Assembly (NCBI GenBank): GCA_018714485.1
Contig: DVNJ01000001.1
Span: forward strand, 104,732 to 168,731
Source: Candidatus Caccalectryoclostridium excrementigallinarum
Lineage (GTDB): Bacteria; Bacillota; Clostridia; Christensenellales; UBA3700
Length of the DNA: 64,000 nt
Direction of reading: 5' to 3'
Shown: positions 55,691 to 64,000 of the stretch, one piece after another
Layout of the letters: each line of letters starts with the position of its first letter
Position numbering within the stretch: the stretch's first letter is position 1
Position numbers and translations under genes: made by a program
Notes under the pieces: model-generated
Database searches by the model: none
Seen by the model: only the letters and a program-made list of their open reading frames with translations
Told to the model about the DNA's origin: nothing

Positions 55691-56388
55691 GCCTTATAGA
55701 CCAGCCTGCCGCAGTTGGGGCATTCGCATATGCCGTTTGCGGCGAGCTTACCCTTTTCGTTTTCGGAAAGCTCCATCATGCAGCCGCCGCAGCCGCCGCT
55801 CTCGGTAAAGGGCACCAAAACGGGCATCTTGCGGTTTCCCCTCACCCGCTTATAGCGTTCCATGAGCGCGGGATCTATCTCCTTTTCCAACTGCTTCATC
55901 TTTCCCGCATAAGGCAGAGCGCGCTCTTGGATCTTCTTTTTGAGCAGCTCGTAAGACTGTCTCGCCTTGATATACTTTTCGCGGTATTGCTGCAAGCGCT
56001 GCTGCTCGCTCGTCACCGCCGCCGTCACGCGCTTCAACTCGTCGCCCGCCGCGATCATCTCCTTTTCCAGCGCTTCGAGCGCCTTGGCGATATCCCCGAG
56101 ACGCTTGTCGTAAAACTCCGCTTCTTTGAGATCGCCGATGTTGTCGCTCTCGGCCTCGAGCTCTTCCAGCTCATGCAGAGAGCGCGAATATCTCTCCTCT
56201 AAGCGCGCCACAGCTTCCATGCGCTGCTTCGCCCTGCTGTTAAGCCCGACGATCACGTCCTGCGTCTGCTTGTAAGCCGTCTGCAACTTGTTCGCCTGCT
56301 TGATCTCCTCGCTCTGACGCAACTCGTTCTCGAGCTTGAAGACCTCTCTGTCCTGCGCCTGATATTCGAGCATCTGTTTAAGTTCCAT
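55687..56388 (-). CDS. Coiled-coil protein with C-terminal C4 zinc ribbon (CdsZ-like)
   Basis: 233 residues. A long antiparallel coiled coil covers about 15-170; a C4 zinc ribbon near the C-terminus holds GGCGGCMMELSENEK and CECPNCGRLVY. This architecture matches the widely conserved zinc-ribbon family next to nif3 in Firmicutes and related phyla, with a proposed regulatory role. GGAG precedes the ATG. The neighbour nif3 is 17 bases upstream. Confidence 0.88.
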   Translation of the reverse strand: MELKQMLEYQAQDREVFKLENELRQSEEIKQANKLQTAYKQTQDVIVGLNSRAKQRMEAVARLEERYSRSLHELEELEAESDNIGDLKEAEFYDKRLGDIAKALEALEKEMIAAGDELKRVTAAVTSEQQRLQQYREKYIKARQSYELLKKKIQERALPYAGKMKQLEKEIDPALMERYKRVRGNRKMPVLVPFTESGGCGGCMMELSENEKGKLAANGICECPNCGRLVYKA

Positions 56389-56405
56389 AATATTCTCCTT
56401 GACTT

Positions 56406-57170
56406 TTATTCATTATAAGGGCTGCTCTCGGACGCGAAAATGCAATCTACGCCTCTCGCTTCGAGAAGTCCCGCCAAAATGTTCCTTGCGCATTTTTCGC
56501 TGTCGTAATGCGTAAGCTCTATCACGCAAAGTCCGCTTGCGGCGCACTTTATCGCAACGTCATGCCTGACCTCGGCGGTCACGACCACGTCCGCGCCCGC
56601 GGCTCTCACTTTTTCGAACATTTCCCTGTCGCCGCCGCCCGCGCCCGTGCTCACCGCAGCCATGGCGATTATCTTCTCGCCGCTGCCGATCGTGCGCACC
56701 CGCGCGCCGATGACGCGCTCGGTGTTGGCGGCAAACTGCGCAAACGTCATGCCGCCGTGCACGGTGCCCATGCGGTAAAACTCTCCCTCTCCGGCAAGCT
56801 CTATGTCCACGTCCACGCCCAACGCGCCCGCGAGATAGTCGTTCAATCCGCCGAGCGCGCAGTCTAAATTTGTATGCGCGCTGTAAACGCTCACCCGCGC
56901 CGCGGCGGCTTTGAGCAATATGTCGGAGGTAAACTCGCCCGCCCTTATGCTTTTGACCGCGTTGAACAGCACGGGATGATGGGATATGACCAAGTTCGCG
57001 CCTTTGAGCGCCGCCTCTTCTATCACCTGCGGCGTCACGTCCACGCAGAGCAAAACGCCGCGGGCTTCGTCTTCGGGAAACCCGATCTGCAAGCCGCTGT
57101 TGTCGTATTCCGCCTGCAATGCGCTCGGCGCGTAACTTTCGACTATCTGCAAGATCTCGTTTATTTTCAT
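56406..57170 (-). CDS. Nif3-like dinuclear metal-centre protein
   Basis: 254 residues. Hallmarks: QAEYDNSGLQIGFP, VVISHHPVLFNAVKSI (metal-binding HH), YSAHTNLDCALGGLNDYLA, and the C-terminal TAEVRHDVA...VIELTHYDSE. Forms hexamers with a two-metal site; the biochemical role is debated (a GTP cyclohydrolase I-like fold). The order trmK-nif3-zinc ribbon is conserved in Firmicutes. Confidence 0.93.
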   Translation of the reverse strand: MKINEILQIVESYAPSALQAEYDNSGLQIGFPEDEARGVLLCVDVTPQVIEEAALKGANLVISHHPVLFNAVKSIRAGEFTSDILLKAAAARVSVYSAHTNLDCALGGLNDYLAGALGVDVDIELAGEGEFYRMGTVHGGMTFAQFAANTERVIGARVRTIGSGEKIIAMAAVSTGAGGGDREMFEKVRAAGADVVVTAEVRHDVAIKCAASGLCVIELTHYDSEKCARNILAGLLEARGVDCIFASESSPYNE

Positions 57171-57817
57171 TTTCTCTCCTTTAACGCCTCGGAAGTAGCC
57201 CTCAGCTCTTCTCTCAGCTTCTCTCCCCGCTCGTCGCCCTGCTTTATCCCCGCGCAGATGCGCGCGAGCGAGCTTTCTTTCAGCCGCATATACGCCGCAC
57301 AGTCGGCGTCGGACGTATGAGTTCCGTAAAGCGATTCGAGCAGGCTCAAACTGCGTTTTACGCCCTTCTTTTCGCAGACGATGACGGGATAAAACCGCCT
57401 GCCCTCGCTCACTATCCTGTCGCTTTCCACGCCGTAACCGTTTTCCGCAAGAAAGCTCCTGAGCAGGGGCGCATCGTCATGCGGAACGAGAATAAACTTC
57501 GCTTTGAGCGGCGGCGCCTTTTGCAAAACCGAGGCGATCTCTCTGCCGCCCATGCCCGCGATGACGACGCAGTCCGCCTCGAAGGGAGTGAGCACGCTCA
57601 AGCCGTCGCCGACGCGGAACTCTATCTTGTCAACGCCCTTCGTCCGCGCCAGCTCGCGCGCCTTTTGCAGGCATTTTTCCGAAATATCCGTCGCTATGCA
57701 GCGTTCGGCGCGTCCCTCGAGAAGGGCGCCCACCGCCACTTTTCCGTGATCGCAGCCGATGTCGGCGAGAGTGCGGCAGTTTATGCGCGCCAAAACGGCG
57801 TCCAACCGCGCGCCCAT
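57167..57817 (-). CDS. trmK: tRNA (adenine22-N1)-methyltransferase TrmK
   Basis: 216 residues. SAM-binding LADIGCDHGKVAVGALLEG, ATDISEKCLQKA, VGDGLSVL, VIAGMGGREIASVL and the VPHDDAPLLRSFLAENGY region, matching TrmK (formerly YqfN), which methylates A22 in tRNA. Start overlaps the rpoD stop (TAATG); the stop overlaps nif3. Confidence 0.94.
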   Translation of the reverse strand: MGARLDAVLARINCRTLADIGCDHGKVAVGALLEGRAERCIATDISEKCLQKARELARTKGVDKIEFRVGDGLSVLTPFEADCVVIAGMGGREIASVLQKAPPLKAKFILVPHDDAPLLRSFLAENGYGVESDRIVSEGRRFYPVIVCEKKGVKRSLSLLESLYGTHTSDADCAAYMRLKESSLARICAGIKQGDERGEKLREELRATSEALKERK

Positions 57818-59013
57818 TACTTGTTGATGAAGTCCTTGAGCTTTTTGGTGCGGTTGGGATGACGCAGCTTTCTGAGCGCCTTTGCCTCTATCTGCCTGAT
57901 GCGCTCGCGCGTGACGTTGAACTCCCTGCCCACTTCTTCGAGCGTCTTGGGGCGGGAATCGTCAAGCCCGTAACGCTTACGAATGACTTCGTTCTCGCGC
58001 GGGGTGAGCGTGTCGAGCACTTTCAGAAGCTCTTCTTTGAGCATCTTCGCTTCCGCCCTGTCCGAGGGGGAAGGCGCCTTGTCGTCTTCCAAAAAGTCGC
58101 TCAGGTGGCTGTCCTCTTCTTCGCCGATAGGCGTTTCGAGCGAGACGGGATCTTGCGCTATCTTTTGTATCTCGACGACTTTTTCCACGGGTATGCCCAT
58201 CTCGGCGGCTATCTCGGCGGGAGAAGGCTCTCTGCCCAACTTTTGCAAAAGCATGCGCGAGACCCTGCCCGTCTTGTTGATCGTCTCGACCATATGTACG
58301 GGTATGCGGATTGTGCGCGCCTGGTCGGCGATGGCGCGGGTGATGGACTGCCTTATCCACCAGGTGGCGTAAGTGGAAAACTTAAAGCCCTTGGTATAAT
58401 CGAACTTTTCCACCGCCTTCAAAAGTCCCATGTTGCCCTCTTGAATAAGGTCGAGGAACTGCATGCCGCGCCCGACATATCTCTTGGCGATGGAGACCAC
58501 AAGGCGCAGGTTCGCCTCGGAGAGGCGCTGCTTGGCGCCCAGATCCCCTTCCGCCATGCGGCGGGCAAGCTCTTTTTCCTCGTCGGGACTGAGCAGCGAG
58601 ACCGTGCCGATGTCTTTGAGATACATTTTCACCGAGTCGTCCGTCGCCGCGTCAAGCCCTTCGGAAATGTCGTAAACTTCGGCGGCGGTCGTCTGCTCGA
58701 TCACTATCCCGCGCGCTTCCAGCTCCTTATAGATGTCTTCCTGCTCCTGAACGGTCAATCCGTATTTGTCCACGCTCAAACCGAACTTTTCCAGCTTGTC
58801 GTTCAGCTCGGACTCCTTGATCCTGCCGTCCTTCGCCGTGACCGCCAGGCGCTCCACTTCCGCGGCTATCTTCGCCCTGCGCTTTTCCGCTTTTTCTTCC
58901 GCGTCGGCGTCGTGCTCCGCGCCCGTTTCGGACTGCTCCGTTTCGTTCCCGATGCCCTGCAACTCTTTGAGTTCCTCGGGAATTTCGCTGTTTTGAAGTC
59001 TTTCTTCTTCCAT
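57817..59013 (-). CDS. rpoD: Primary sigma factor RpoD (sigma-70/sigma-A)
   Basis: 398 residues. Region 1.1-like acidic start; region 1.2-2: [27 protein letters not shown], then [29 protein letters not shown] and [19 protein letters not shown]. Region 3: [12 protein letters not shown]. Region 4: [15 protein letters not shown] and the -35-reading helix [20 protein letters not shown]. Length and 4.2 sequence are those of a housekeeping factor. It is co-transcribed with dnaG, as in many bacteria. GGAGG precedes the ATG. Confidence 0.98.
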   Translation of the reverse strand: MEEERLQNSEIPEELKELQGIGNETEQSETGAEHDADAEEKAEKRRAKIAAEVERLAVTAKDGRIKESELNDKLEKFGLSVDKYGLTVQEQEDIYKELEARGIVIEQTTAAEVYDISEGLDAATDDSVKMYLKDIGTVSLLSPDEEKELARRMAEGDLGAKQRLSEANLRLVVSIAKRYVGRGMQFLDLIQEGNMGLLKAVEKFDYTKGFKFSTYATWWIRQSITRAIADQARTIRIPVHMVETINKTGRVSRMLLQKLGREPSPAEIAAEMGIPVEKVVEIQKIAQDPVSLETPIGEEEDSHLSDFLEDDKAPSPSDRAEAKMLKEELLKVLDTLTPRENEVIRKRYGLDDSRPKTLEEVGREFNVTRERIRQIEAKALRKLRHPNRTKKLKDFINK

Positions 59014-59029
59014 ATTTCCTCCGCTGTGG

Positions 59030-60772
59030 TTATTTTCTGTTTTTTGCCGTCAGCTCGGCATACTGCGCCAGCAGTAAGTCGCGCGCCACGGGATCTTTTT
59101 CCTTGTCTATCTGCTCGGTGAGCCGCGCGATCTCCCGCCTGCTCTTTTCTTTCTCGAGCGACGCCACGCAGTCGGCAAAGACTTTCGGCGCCTGCTCGCT
59201 CGTCACGCGCTTGCCCTCACGGAAGATCTCTTCCACTTCCGCATAATTCTCTTCAAGCGCCTGCAAGTCGTCCAAATTCGGCTCTCTGAGCGACTTTATC
59301 CGCTCATATTCCACATAGATGGCTTTATGCTCTTCGTCGGTGAGATACTGCGCAAGCCCGACCTCTTCCGCCCCTTCTTCGCCCGCGAAAAGCGCATAAA
59401 GGATATAGCGCACGGCGCTGTAATATCTGCCGCTCTTGCGGGTGAGTTCGAGCTTGGGAATGGGCTTCGCCTCCGCCTCCGCGCCCTGCGCGTACTGCCT
59501 GGTCAAAACGGGCTTGGGAATATCCGCCTTTTGAGATATGTAATCCATATACGCCTCGACCTGAGCGGGATTTTTCAACTCATAGAGTATCTTTACCGCC
59601 TCGACGGCGTATTTTCCCCTGTCCTCGGCGGATTTGAGATCGAAGCCCTCGGCGAGCTTGTCGAGCTTATATTCGAAAAGCGGCTTGGCTTGCGCGAGCA
59701 GGTCCATATAGCCGCGCTTGCCGAACTCGCGCACGAATTCGTCGGGGTCTTTCCCGCCCGGAACGGAGACCACTTTCACCGAAAGCCCCTCGCCGTAAAG
59801 TATGTCCAAGCCGCGCATGGTCGCTTTTTGTCCCGCCGCGTCGCCGTCATAGGAGATATAGACCTTGTCGGCATATCTTTTGAGCAGGCGCGCCTGCTGC
59901 GCCGTGAGCGCCGTGCCCATGGACGCCATGCAGTTTTTTATCCCCGCCTGATAGAGGGAGATGACGTCCATATAGCCCTCGACCATGATCACGCTGTCCA
60001 CAGCGCCCTCGATCATGGCTTTTTTGATCGTGTGCTGACCGAAAAGCTCGCGCGACTTGTCGAAAATGACCGTCTCTTTCGTGTTACGGTATTTGGGCTG
60101 CTCGCCCTTTTCCAAAACTCTGCCGCCGAAGGCGATCACCTGCCTGAGATTGTTGATTATGGGGACGATGAGCCTGCCGCCCAAAACGTCGTATATCCTG
60201 CCGCTCTTGCTCTCGCCCGCAACGCCCGCGTCGAGCATCTCGCTGTTGCCGAAGCCCTTTTCGCGCAGATGGTCGATAAGTCCGTTTTGCGGCGCAAAGC
60301 CCAAGCCGAACGCCGTGACAGTCGCCCTGCTTATGCCCCTGTCGTCCAAGTAATCGAGCGCCCTCTTGCCCGCCGCGCCCATGAGCGAGGCGTGATAAAA
60401 AGAAGCCGCCGCACGCATGAGATCGTAAAGCCTGTCGCGCTTGCGCTTGCTCACTCCCGCGCTCTCGCCTTTTTTGGAAAATTCGGGAACGCTCATGCCC
60501 ACGCGCGCCGCCAAAATGGTGACCGCGCCCATAAAGTCGGTGTGCTCGGCTTCCTGAACAAAGGAGATAGCATCTCCGCCCTTATGGCAGCCGAAGCAAT
60601 AATACATTCCCGCCTCGTCCACGCTGAAAGAGGGAGTTTTTTCATGGTGAAAGGGACAGCAAGCCCAATACTTGCCGCCCTTGCGGTTCAAAGTGACATA
60701 GCTTTCCACCACGTCCACTATATTTATCTTCGCTTTTAATTCGTCAAGCCAATCCTTAAAGTTGTCCGCCAT
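59030..60772 (-). CDS. dnaG: DNA primase
   Basis: 580 residues. CHC2 zinc finger [13 protein letters not shown] with [11 protein letters not shown]; the TOPRIM core with [15 protein letters not shown] and [14 protein letters not shown]-terminal DnaB-binding helices with a weak pattern. Synthesises replication primers. The ATG at 60772 (preceded by AAGGGCGG) is chosen because the upstream frame enters an AT-rich, promoter-like region. Confidence 0.97.
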   Translation of the reverse strand: MADNFKDWLDELKAKINIVDVVESYVTLNRKGGKYWACCPFHHEKTPSFSVDEAGMYYCFGCHKGGDAISFVQEAEHTDFMGAVTILAARVGMSVPEFSKKGESAGVSKRKRDRLYDLMRAAASFYHASLMGAAGKRALDYLDDRGISRATVTAFGLGFAPQNGLIDHLREKGFGNSEMLDAGVAGESKSGRIYDVLGGRLIVPIINNLRQVIAFGGRVLEKGEQPKYRNTKETVIFDKSRELFGQHTIKKAMIEGAVDSVIMVEGYMDVISLYQAGIKNCMASMGTALTAQQARLLKRYADKVYISYDGDAAGQKATMRGLDILYGEGLSVKVVSVPGGKDPDEFVREFGKRGYMDLLAQAKPLFEYKLDKLAEGFDLKSAEDRGKYAVEAVKILYELKNPAQVEAYMDYISQKADIPKPVLTRQYAQGAEAEAKPIPKLELTRKSGRYYSAVRYILYALFAGEEGAEEVGLAQYLTDEEHKAIYVEYERIKSLREPNLDDLQALEENYAEVEEIFREGKRVTSEQAPKVFADCVASLEKEKSRREIARLTEQIDKEKDPVARDLLLAQYAELTAKNRK

Positions 60773-60862
60773 ATGCCGCCCTTTTCGCGTTCTAATAAAT
60801 AATACGACGCAAAAAGCCTTTTCCCCTTTGAAAAACTTAAAATAATTAAATATTTTATTATA

Positions 60863-60892
60863 ATTATATGCAAAAGCCGCTCTTTTGAACAA
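60863..60892 (-). promoter_or_regulatory. Candidate sigma-A promoter of dnaG-rpoD
   Basis: TTGTTC (60887-60892), 18 nt, TATAAT (60863-60868) in the 250-base AT-rich region before dnaG. An overlapping second TATAAT (60857-60862) is also present, so the exact element is uncertain. Confidence 0.45.
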
Positions 60893-60987
60893 AAATGCAA
60901 AAAACATACATATATTCGCGGCGGGCTTTTTTGCACAAAAAACTTTAAGTGCAGAAAAAACACATAGGCGTACGCTTTTTTTGCATC

Positions 60988-61016
60988 TTGCAAAGAGCGC
61001 GAAAATATGTTAAAAT
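60988..61016 (+). promoter_or_regulatory. Sigma-A promoter of dgt
   Basis: TTGCAA (60988-60993), 17 nt, TAAAAT (61011-61016), then six bases (CAAGAT) to the ATG at 61023. No Shine-Dalgarno precedes the gene. Confidence 0.7.
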
Positions 61017-61022
61017 CAAGAT

Positions 61023-62027
61023 ATGAACGGAAAAGATATCTATCTCGACCTCGTGGAAGAGAAATTTTTGAGCAAATATGCGCAGCACGTCAAAGACAGC
61101 AAGGGACGGCAGTATCCTCTGCCGCCCTGTCCACTGCGCACGGAATATCAGCGCGACCGCGACAGGATAATCCATTGCAAGGCGTTCCGCAGATTAAAAC
61201 ACAAGACGCAGGTCTTTCTCTCGCCCGAAGGCGACCATTACCGCACCCGTCTCACGCACACGCTCGAAGTGGGACAGATAGCGCGCACGATGGCGCGCGC
61301 CCTGCGCCTCAACGAAGATCTGACCGAGGCGATGTCTATGGGACACGATTTGGGGCATACGCCTTTCGGTCACGCGGGCGAAGGCGTCTTGAACAAACTT
61401 ATAAAGGGAGGCTTTATCCATTCTCTGCACTCGCTGCGCGTGGTCGACGTCTTGGAAAACGACGGCAAGGGGCTCGATCTTACCTATGAAGTGCGCGACG
61501 GGATCGCCAACCACCGCTATTTCGACAAGCCCGCCACGCTCGAAGGCAGGCTGCTCATCTATGCCGACCGCTTCGCCTATATCAATCACGACATAGAGGA
61601 CGCGGAACGCGCGGGCGTACTCAAAGAGAGCGACCTGCCCAAAGACTGCGTGGAAGTGCTCGGTTCGAGCAAGGGCGTACGCATCAACAATATGATAGCC
61701 GACCTCGTAGAGACAAGTTACGAAAAGGGCTTTGTCAAGCAGTCTCCCCTCTTTGACGAGATGACCTGCAAGCTGCACGACTTTATGTTCGTCTCCGTTT
61801 ACACCAATCCCGACGCTAAGGGCGAAGAGAAAAAAGCGACCATGATGCTCGAAACGCTCTTTTCCCACTTTATGAAATACCCCGAGCAGATGCCAGAATT
61901 TTATCGCTCCCTGCTCGAAAGCAACGCGCGCGACCGCGTCGTGGGCGATTATATCGCCTCTTTCACCGACCGCTACGCCATACGCATGTTCGAAGATATT
62001 TTCGTGCCGAAAACATGGAATATCTGA
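61023..62027 (+). CDS. Deoxyguanosinetriphosphate triphosphohydrolase-like protein (HD domain)
   Basis: 334 residues. SKGRQYPLPPCPLRTEYQRDRDRIIHCKAFRRLKHKTQVF region, TRLTHTLEVGQIARTMARALRLNEDLTEAMSMGHDLGHTPFGHAGE (HD metal site), and YADRFAYINHDIEDA. These match the dGTPase-like (Dgt) family, which hydrolyses dNTPs to deoxynucleosides and triphosphate. Length from the ATG at 61023 matches homologues, so the lack of a Shine-Dalgarno is not from a misplaced start. Divergent from dnaG, as in many Firmicutes. Confidence 0.93.
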   Translation: MNGKDIYLDLVEEKFLSKYAQHVKDSKGRQYPLPPCPLRTEYQRDRDRIIHCKAFRRLKHKTQVFLSPEGDHYRTRLTHTLEVGQIARTMARALRLNEDLTEAMSMGHDLGHTPFGHAGEGVLNKLIKGGFIHSLHSLRVVDVLENDGKGLDLTYEVRDGIANHRYFDKPATLEGRLLIYADRFAYINHDIEDAERAGVLKESDLPKDCVEVLGSSKGVRINNMIADLVETSYEKGFVKQSPLFDEMTCKLHDFMFVSVYTNPDAKGEEKKATMMLETLFSHFMKYPEQMPEFYRSLLESNARDRVVGDYIASFTDRYAIRMFEDIFVPKTWNI

Positions 62028-62064
62028 GGATAAGACAATAAGCACAGAATATTAGGAGAAGATA

Positions 62065-63753
62065 ATGAAAAAGAAGCTCGCCTTGATTTTGATTTTAACA
62101 TTGCTCCTCGCGCTTGGCGCTTTTGCCGCGTGCGGAGATCCGCATGAGCACGATCTGCAACATTTTGAGGCAAAGGATCCCAACTGCGAAAAAGATGGCA
62201 ATATCGAATATTGGTATTGCGCCGGTTGCGAAAAGTATTTTGCCGACGAGGCGGCAGGAACGGAGATAACGAAAGAAGAAACGATCCTCGCCGCCACGGG
62301 TGAGCACGATTGGAGCGAATGGGTCATCGACAGCGAGTCAAGTTGCACGATCGGAGGCATGCGCCATCGCGTATGCAGCGATTGCGGCGAAAGGCAGGAG
62401 GAGGCTTTGCCGATAGGCGAACACGATATGACCCATGTCGCGGCGGTGGGCGCGACTTGCATCGATGAGGGTAACGTCGAATATTGGCATTGCAACATTT
62501 GCGGAAAGAATTTTGCCGACCAAAACGCCGAAGAATTGCTTGAAGAAGTCGTTCTTCCTCTCGGCGCGCATACGCTTGAATATATCGAGCAAGTTTCCTC
62601 AACTTGTGTTGAGGCGGGCGTCATGGCGCATTGGCATTGCAAAGTCTGCGACAAAAATTACGCCGACCAAAACGCCGAAGAATTGCTCGAAGACATCTCT
62701 CTTCCCCTCGGTGCGCATGATTTCGTGGACGGCAAGTGCACGGTTTGCGGCATAGATGAAATTTTTATCAAGGGAACTCCGGGGCTGCAATATACGCTTA
62801 ACGAAGATGGAACCGCTTATACTGCGAGCGGCATGGGCACGGCAACGGACACGGACATCGTGATCGCTTCCGAATATAACGGCTTGCCCGTAACAAGCAT
62901 AGGCGATAACGCATTTTTTAATTGCAGTTCGCTTACAGGTATAATAATACCCGACAGCGTAACAAGCATAGACATCGGCGCATTCGGGGGTTGCGATTCG
63001 CTTGAAAGCATTATTGTAGATGAGGGCAATACTGTCTATCATAGTGACGGGAATTGCTTGATTAAAACCGACAGTAAAACGCTTGTTGCCGGTTGCAAAA
63101 ACAGCGTAATTCCGAGTGACGGCAGCGTGACTCGCATAGGCGAGTACGCATTCCTATATTGCAATTCTCTTACAAACATAGCGATACCCGACAGCGTAAC
63201 AAGTATAGGTCGGTTCGCATACTCCGGATGCCGCTTGCTTTCAAGCATAACGATCCCCGAGGGCGCAATAAGCATTGGCGATCACGCATTCTATAATTGT
63301 TTTTCGCTTGCAAGCATATCTATCCCCGACAGCGTTACAAGCATAGGCAGCAACGCATTCGAGGGTTGTTGCGGTTCGCTTGAAAGCATTGTCGTTCAAG
63401 AGGGCAACTCGGTCTATCATAGTGAAGGAAATTGCTTGATAGAAACCGATAGTAAAACGCTTATTGTCGGTTGCAAAAACAGCGTTATTCCGAGTGACGG
63501 CAGCGTGACCCGCATAGGCGATTACGCATTCGCTCGTTGCAATTCGCTTACAAGCATAGTGATACCCGAAGGGGTAACAAGCATAGGCAAGTACGCATTT
63601 TGGTATTGCAGTTCGCTTACAAGCATAACTTTCCAAGGCAGCATGGAACAATGGATAGCGATCGATAAAGGTACGGAATGGAATTTGGATGCGGGCTCTT
63701 ATACCGTCATCTGCACGGACGGCACTTTGGACAAAAACGGCGATCAACTATAA
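62065..63753 (+). CDS. BspA-like leucine-rich-repeat surface lipoprotein with CxxC repeats
   Basis: 562 residues. A signal peptide ends in a lipobox-like GAFAACGD, so the mature cysteine would be lipidated. Residues ~25-235 hold four to five ~45-residue repeats, each with a CxxC (YCAGC, VCSDC, HCNIC, HCKVC, KCTVC) after an aromatic-rich strand. From ~245 on are BspA-type LRRs of the IGDNAFFNCSSLTGIIIPDSVTSI form. A ~44-residue block (NTVYHSDGNCLIKTDSK..) is duplicated within them. Such proteins bind host or matrix ligands; the target here is unknown. AGGAGAAG precedes the ATG. Composition is more AT-rich than neighbours. Confidence 0.9.
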   Translation: MKKKLALILILTLLLALGAFAACGDPHEHDLQHFEAKDPNCEKDGNIEYWYCAGCEKYFADEAAGTEITKEETILAATGEHDWSEWVIDSESSCTIGGMRHRVCSDCGERQEEALPIGEHDMTHVAAVGATCIDEGNVEYWHCNICGKNFADQNAEELLEEVVLPLGAHTLEYIEQVSSTCVEAGVMAHWHCKVCDKNYADQNAEELLEDISLPLGAHDFVDGKCTVCGIDEIFIKGTPGLQYTLNEDGTAYTASGMGTATDTDIVIASEYNGLPVTSIGDNAFFNCSSLTGIIIPDSVTSIDIGAFGGCDSLESIIVDEGNTVYHSDGNCLIKTDSKTLVAGCKNSVIPSDGSVTRIGEYAFLYCNSLTNIAIPDSVTSIGRFAYSGCRLLSSITIPEGAISIGDHAFYNCFSLASISIPDSVTSIGSNAFEGCCGSLESIVVQEGNSVYHSEGNCLIETDSKTLIVGCKNSVIPSDGSVTRIGDYAFARCNSLTSIVIPEGVTSIGKYAFWYCSSLTSITFQGSMEQWIAIDKGTEWNLDAGSYTVICTDGTLDKNGDQL

Positions 63754-63764
63754 TAACAGCGCGC

Positions 63765-64000
63765 GTGAAATGTTTGCTTCATACTGCCGCAAAGCGGCGC
63801 ATCGCAAACGTTGCGGTGCTGTGGGCACATTGAAAAAGTCCGATAAAGGGAGCGTGACGCTGCACCCAAAAAGTTTAATTCCCGCCACCGAAAACCGCGC
63901 TTTTCGGTGAGCGCACTTTGAGCAAGGCGACTGCCTTGCACGAAGCGCAGCGCAGGCGGAAAGGGGTGGATTTTCACGGCAAAGGCGAGCCGCGCTTTCG
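63765..64000. repeat. Second copy of dispersed repeat (modules A and B), cut by window end
   Basis: 63765-63850 matches the last GTGAAATGT module (52258-52343), and 63851-64000 matches block B (52468-52622), both with scattered changes. Here A joins B directly; the 98-bp block is missing. It begins 12 bases after the BspA-like stop. Two hairpins within it could also stop transcription of that gene. Open frames in it are by-products of the repeat. Confidence 0.8.

Overview
The window comes from an endospore-forming, low-G+C-phylum (Firmicutes/Clostridia-type) bacterium with a fairly GC-rich genome. Supporting evidence is a spoVAC-spoVAD-spoVAE set, yunB, gerW and dacF, two T-box leaders, an FMN riboswitch in front of ribU, a meso-DAP decarboxylase, and a primary sigma factor behind dnaG. 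The gene fusions (NadD-YqeK, AroE-AroK), the membrane-anchored MurF and the high density of overlapping genes fit an uncultured gut-type clostridial lineage. That placement is inference.

Layout. 1-5.4 kb (minus): lysA, an M50 protease, scpA and scpB end in a terminator; a second, forespore-type unit follows (DUF2953, gerW, dacF, cut by the window edge). 5.5-6.5 kb (plus): a WYL regulator. 6.5-12.6 kb (minus): tsaE-tsaB-rimI-hydrolase-murF-ddl-icd. 12.65-13.6 kb (plus): FMN riboswitch and ribU. 13.7-15.3 kb (minus): a YhcN/YlaJ-like protein and nadD-yqeK. 15.36-16.16 kb (plus): an unknown membrane protein. 16.2-26.4 kb (minus): one apparent eight-gene unit, P-type ATPase-guaA-purA-nth-nfnA-nfnB-obgE-yhbY. 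26.5-37.6 kb (minus): a Phe T-box operon, pheS-pheT-U32-mutS2-hyp-iscS-thiI. 37.6-40.4 kb: yunB (plus) and spoVAC-D-E (minus). 40.4-48.65 kb (minus): a complete chorismate-to-prephenate operon, aroF-aroB-aroA-aroC-pheA-aroEK-aroQ-tyrA. 48.7-52.1 kb (minus): a Leu T-box, leuA and a MATE exporter. 52.1-53.1 kb: a non-coding, modular repeat island. 53.1-54.8 kb (minus): PiT phosphate permease and a PhoU-like partner. 54.9-60.9 kb (minus): dnaG-rpoD-trmK-nif3-zinc-ribbon-hyp. 61.0-62.0 kb (plus): dgt. 62.1-63.75 kb (plus): a BspA-like leucine-rich-repeat lipoprotein. 63.76-64.0 kb: a second copy of part of the repeat island.

Most genes are core metabolism or information processing and look intact. 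The most unusual signals are regulatory or structural. (1) Several units have a -10 element only 5-7 nt before an ATG that lacks a Shine-Dalgarno sequence, predicting leaderless mRNAs. Four have sigma-A-like promoters (tsaE, nadD-yqeK, the P-type ATPase, dgt). Four have sigma-F/G-like promoters (DUF2953-gerW, the 119-aa gene, the 264-aa membrane gene, the spoVA operon). (2) A composite repeat island is built of GTGAAATGT-hairpin modules, a 98-bp block present twice, and long inverted repeats; parts recur at the right edge beside the BspA-like gene. (3) RibU carries a C-terminal zinc ribbon. (4) The MATE gene after leuA appears to need a non-AUG (ACG) start. (5) MurF has a multi-pass membrane N-terminus.

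All family calls rest on reading conserved motifs by eye; no database search was run. Promoter, leaderless and T-box specifier calls are pattern matches that need experimental or comparative confirmation.
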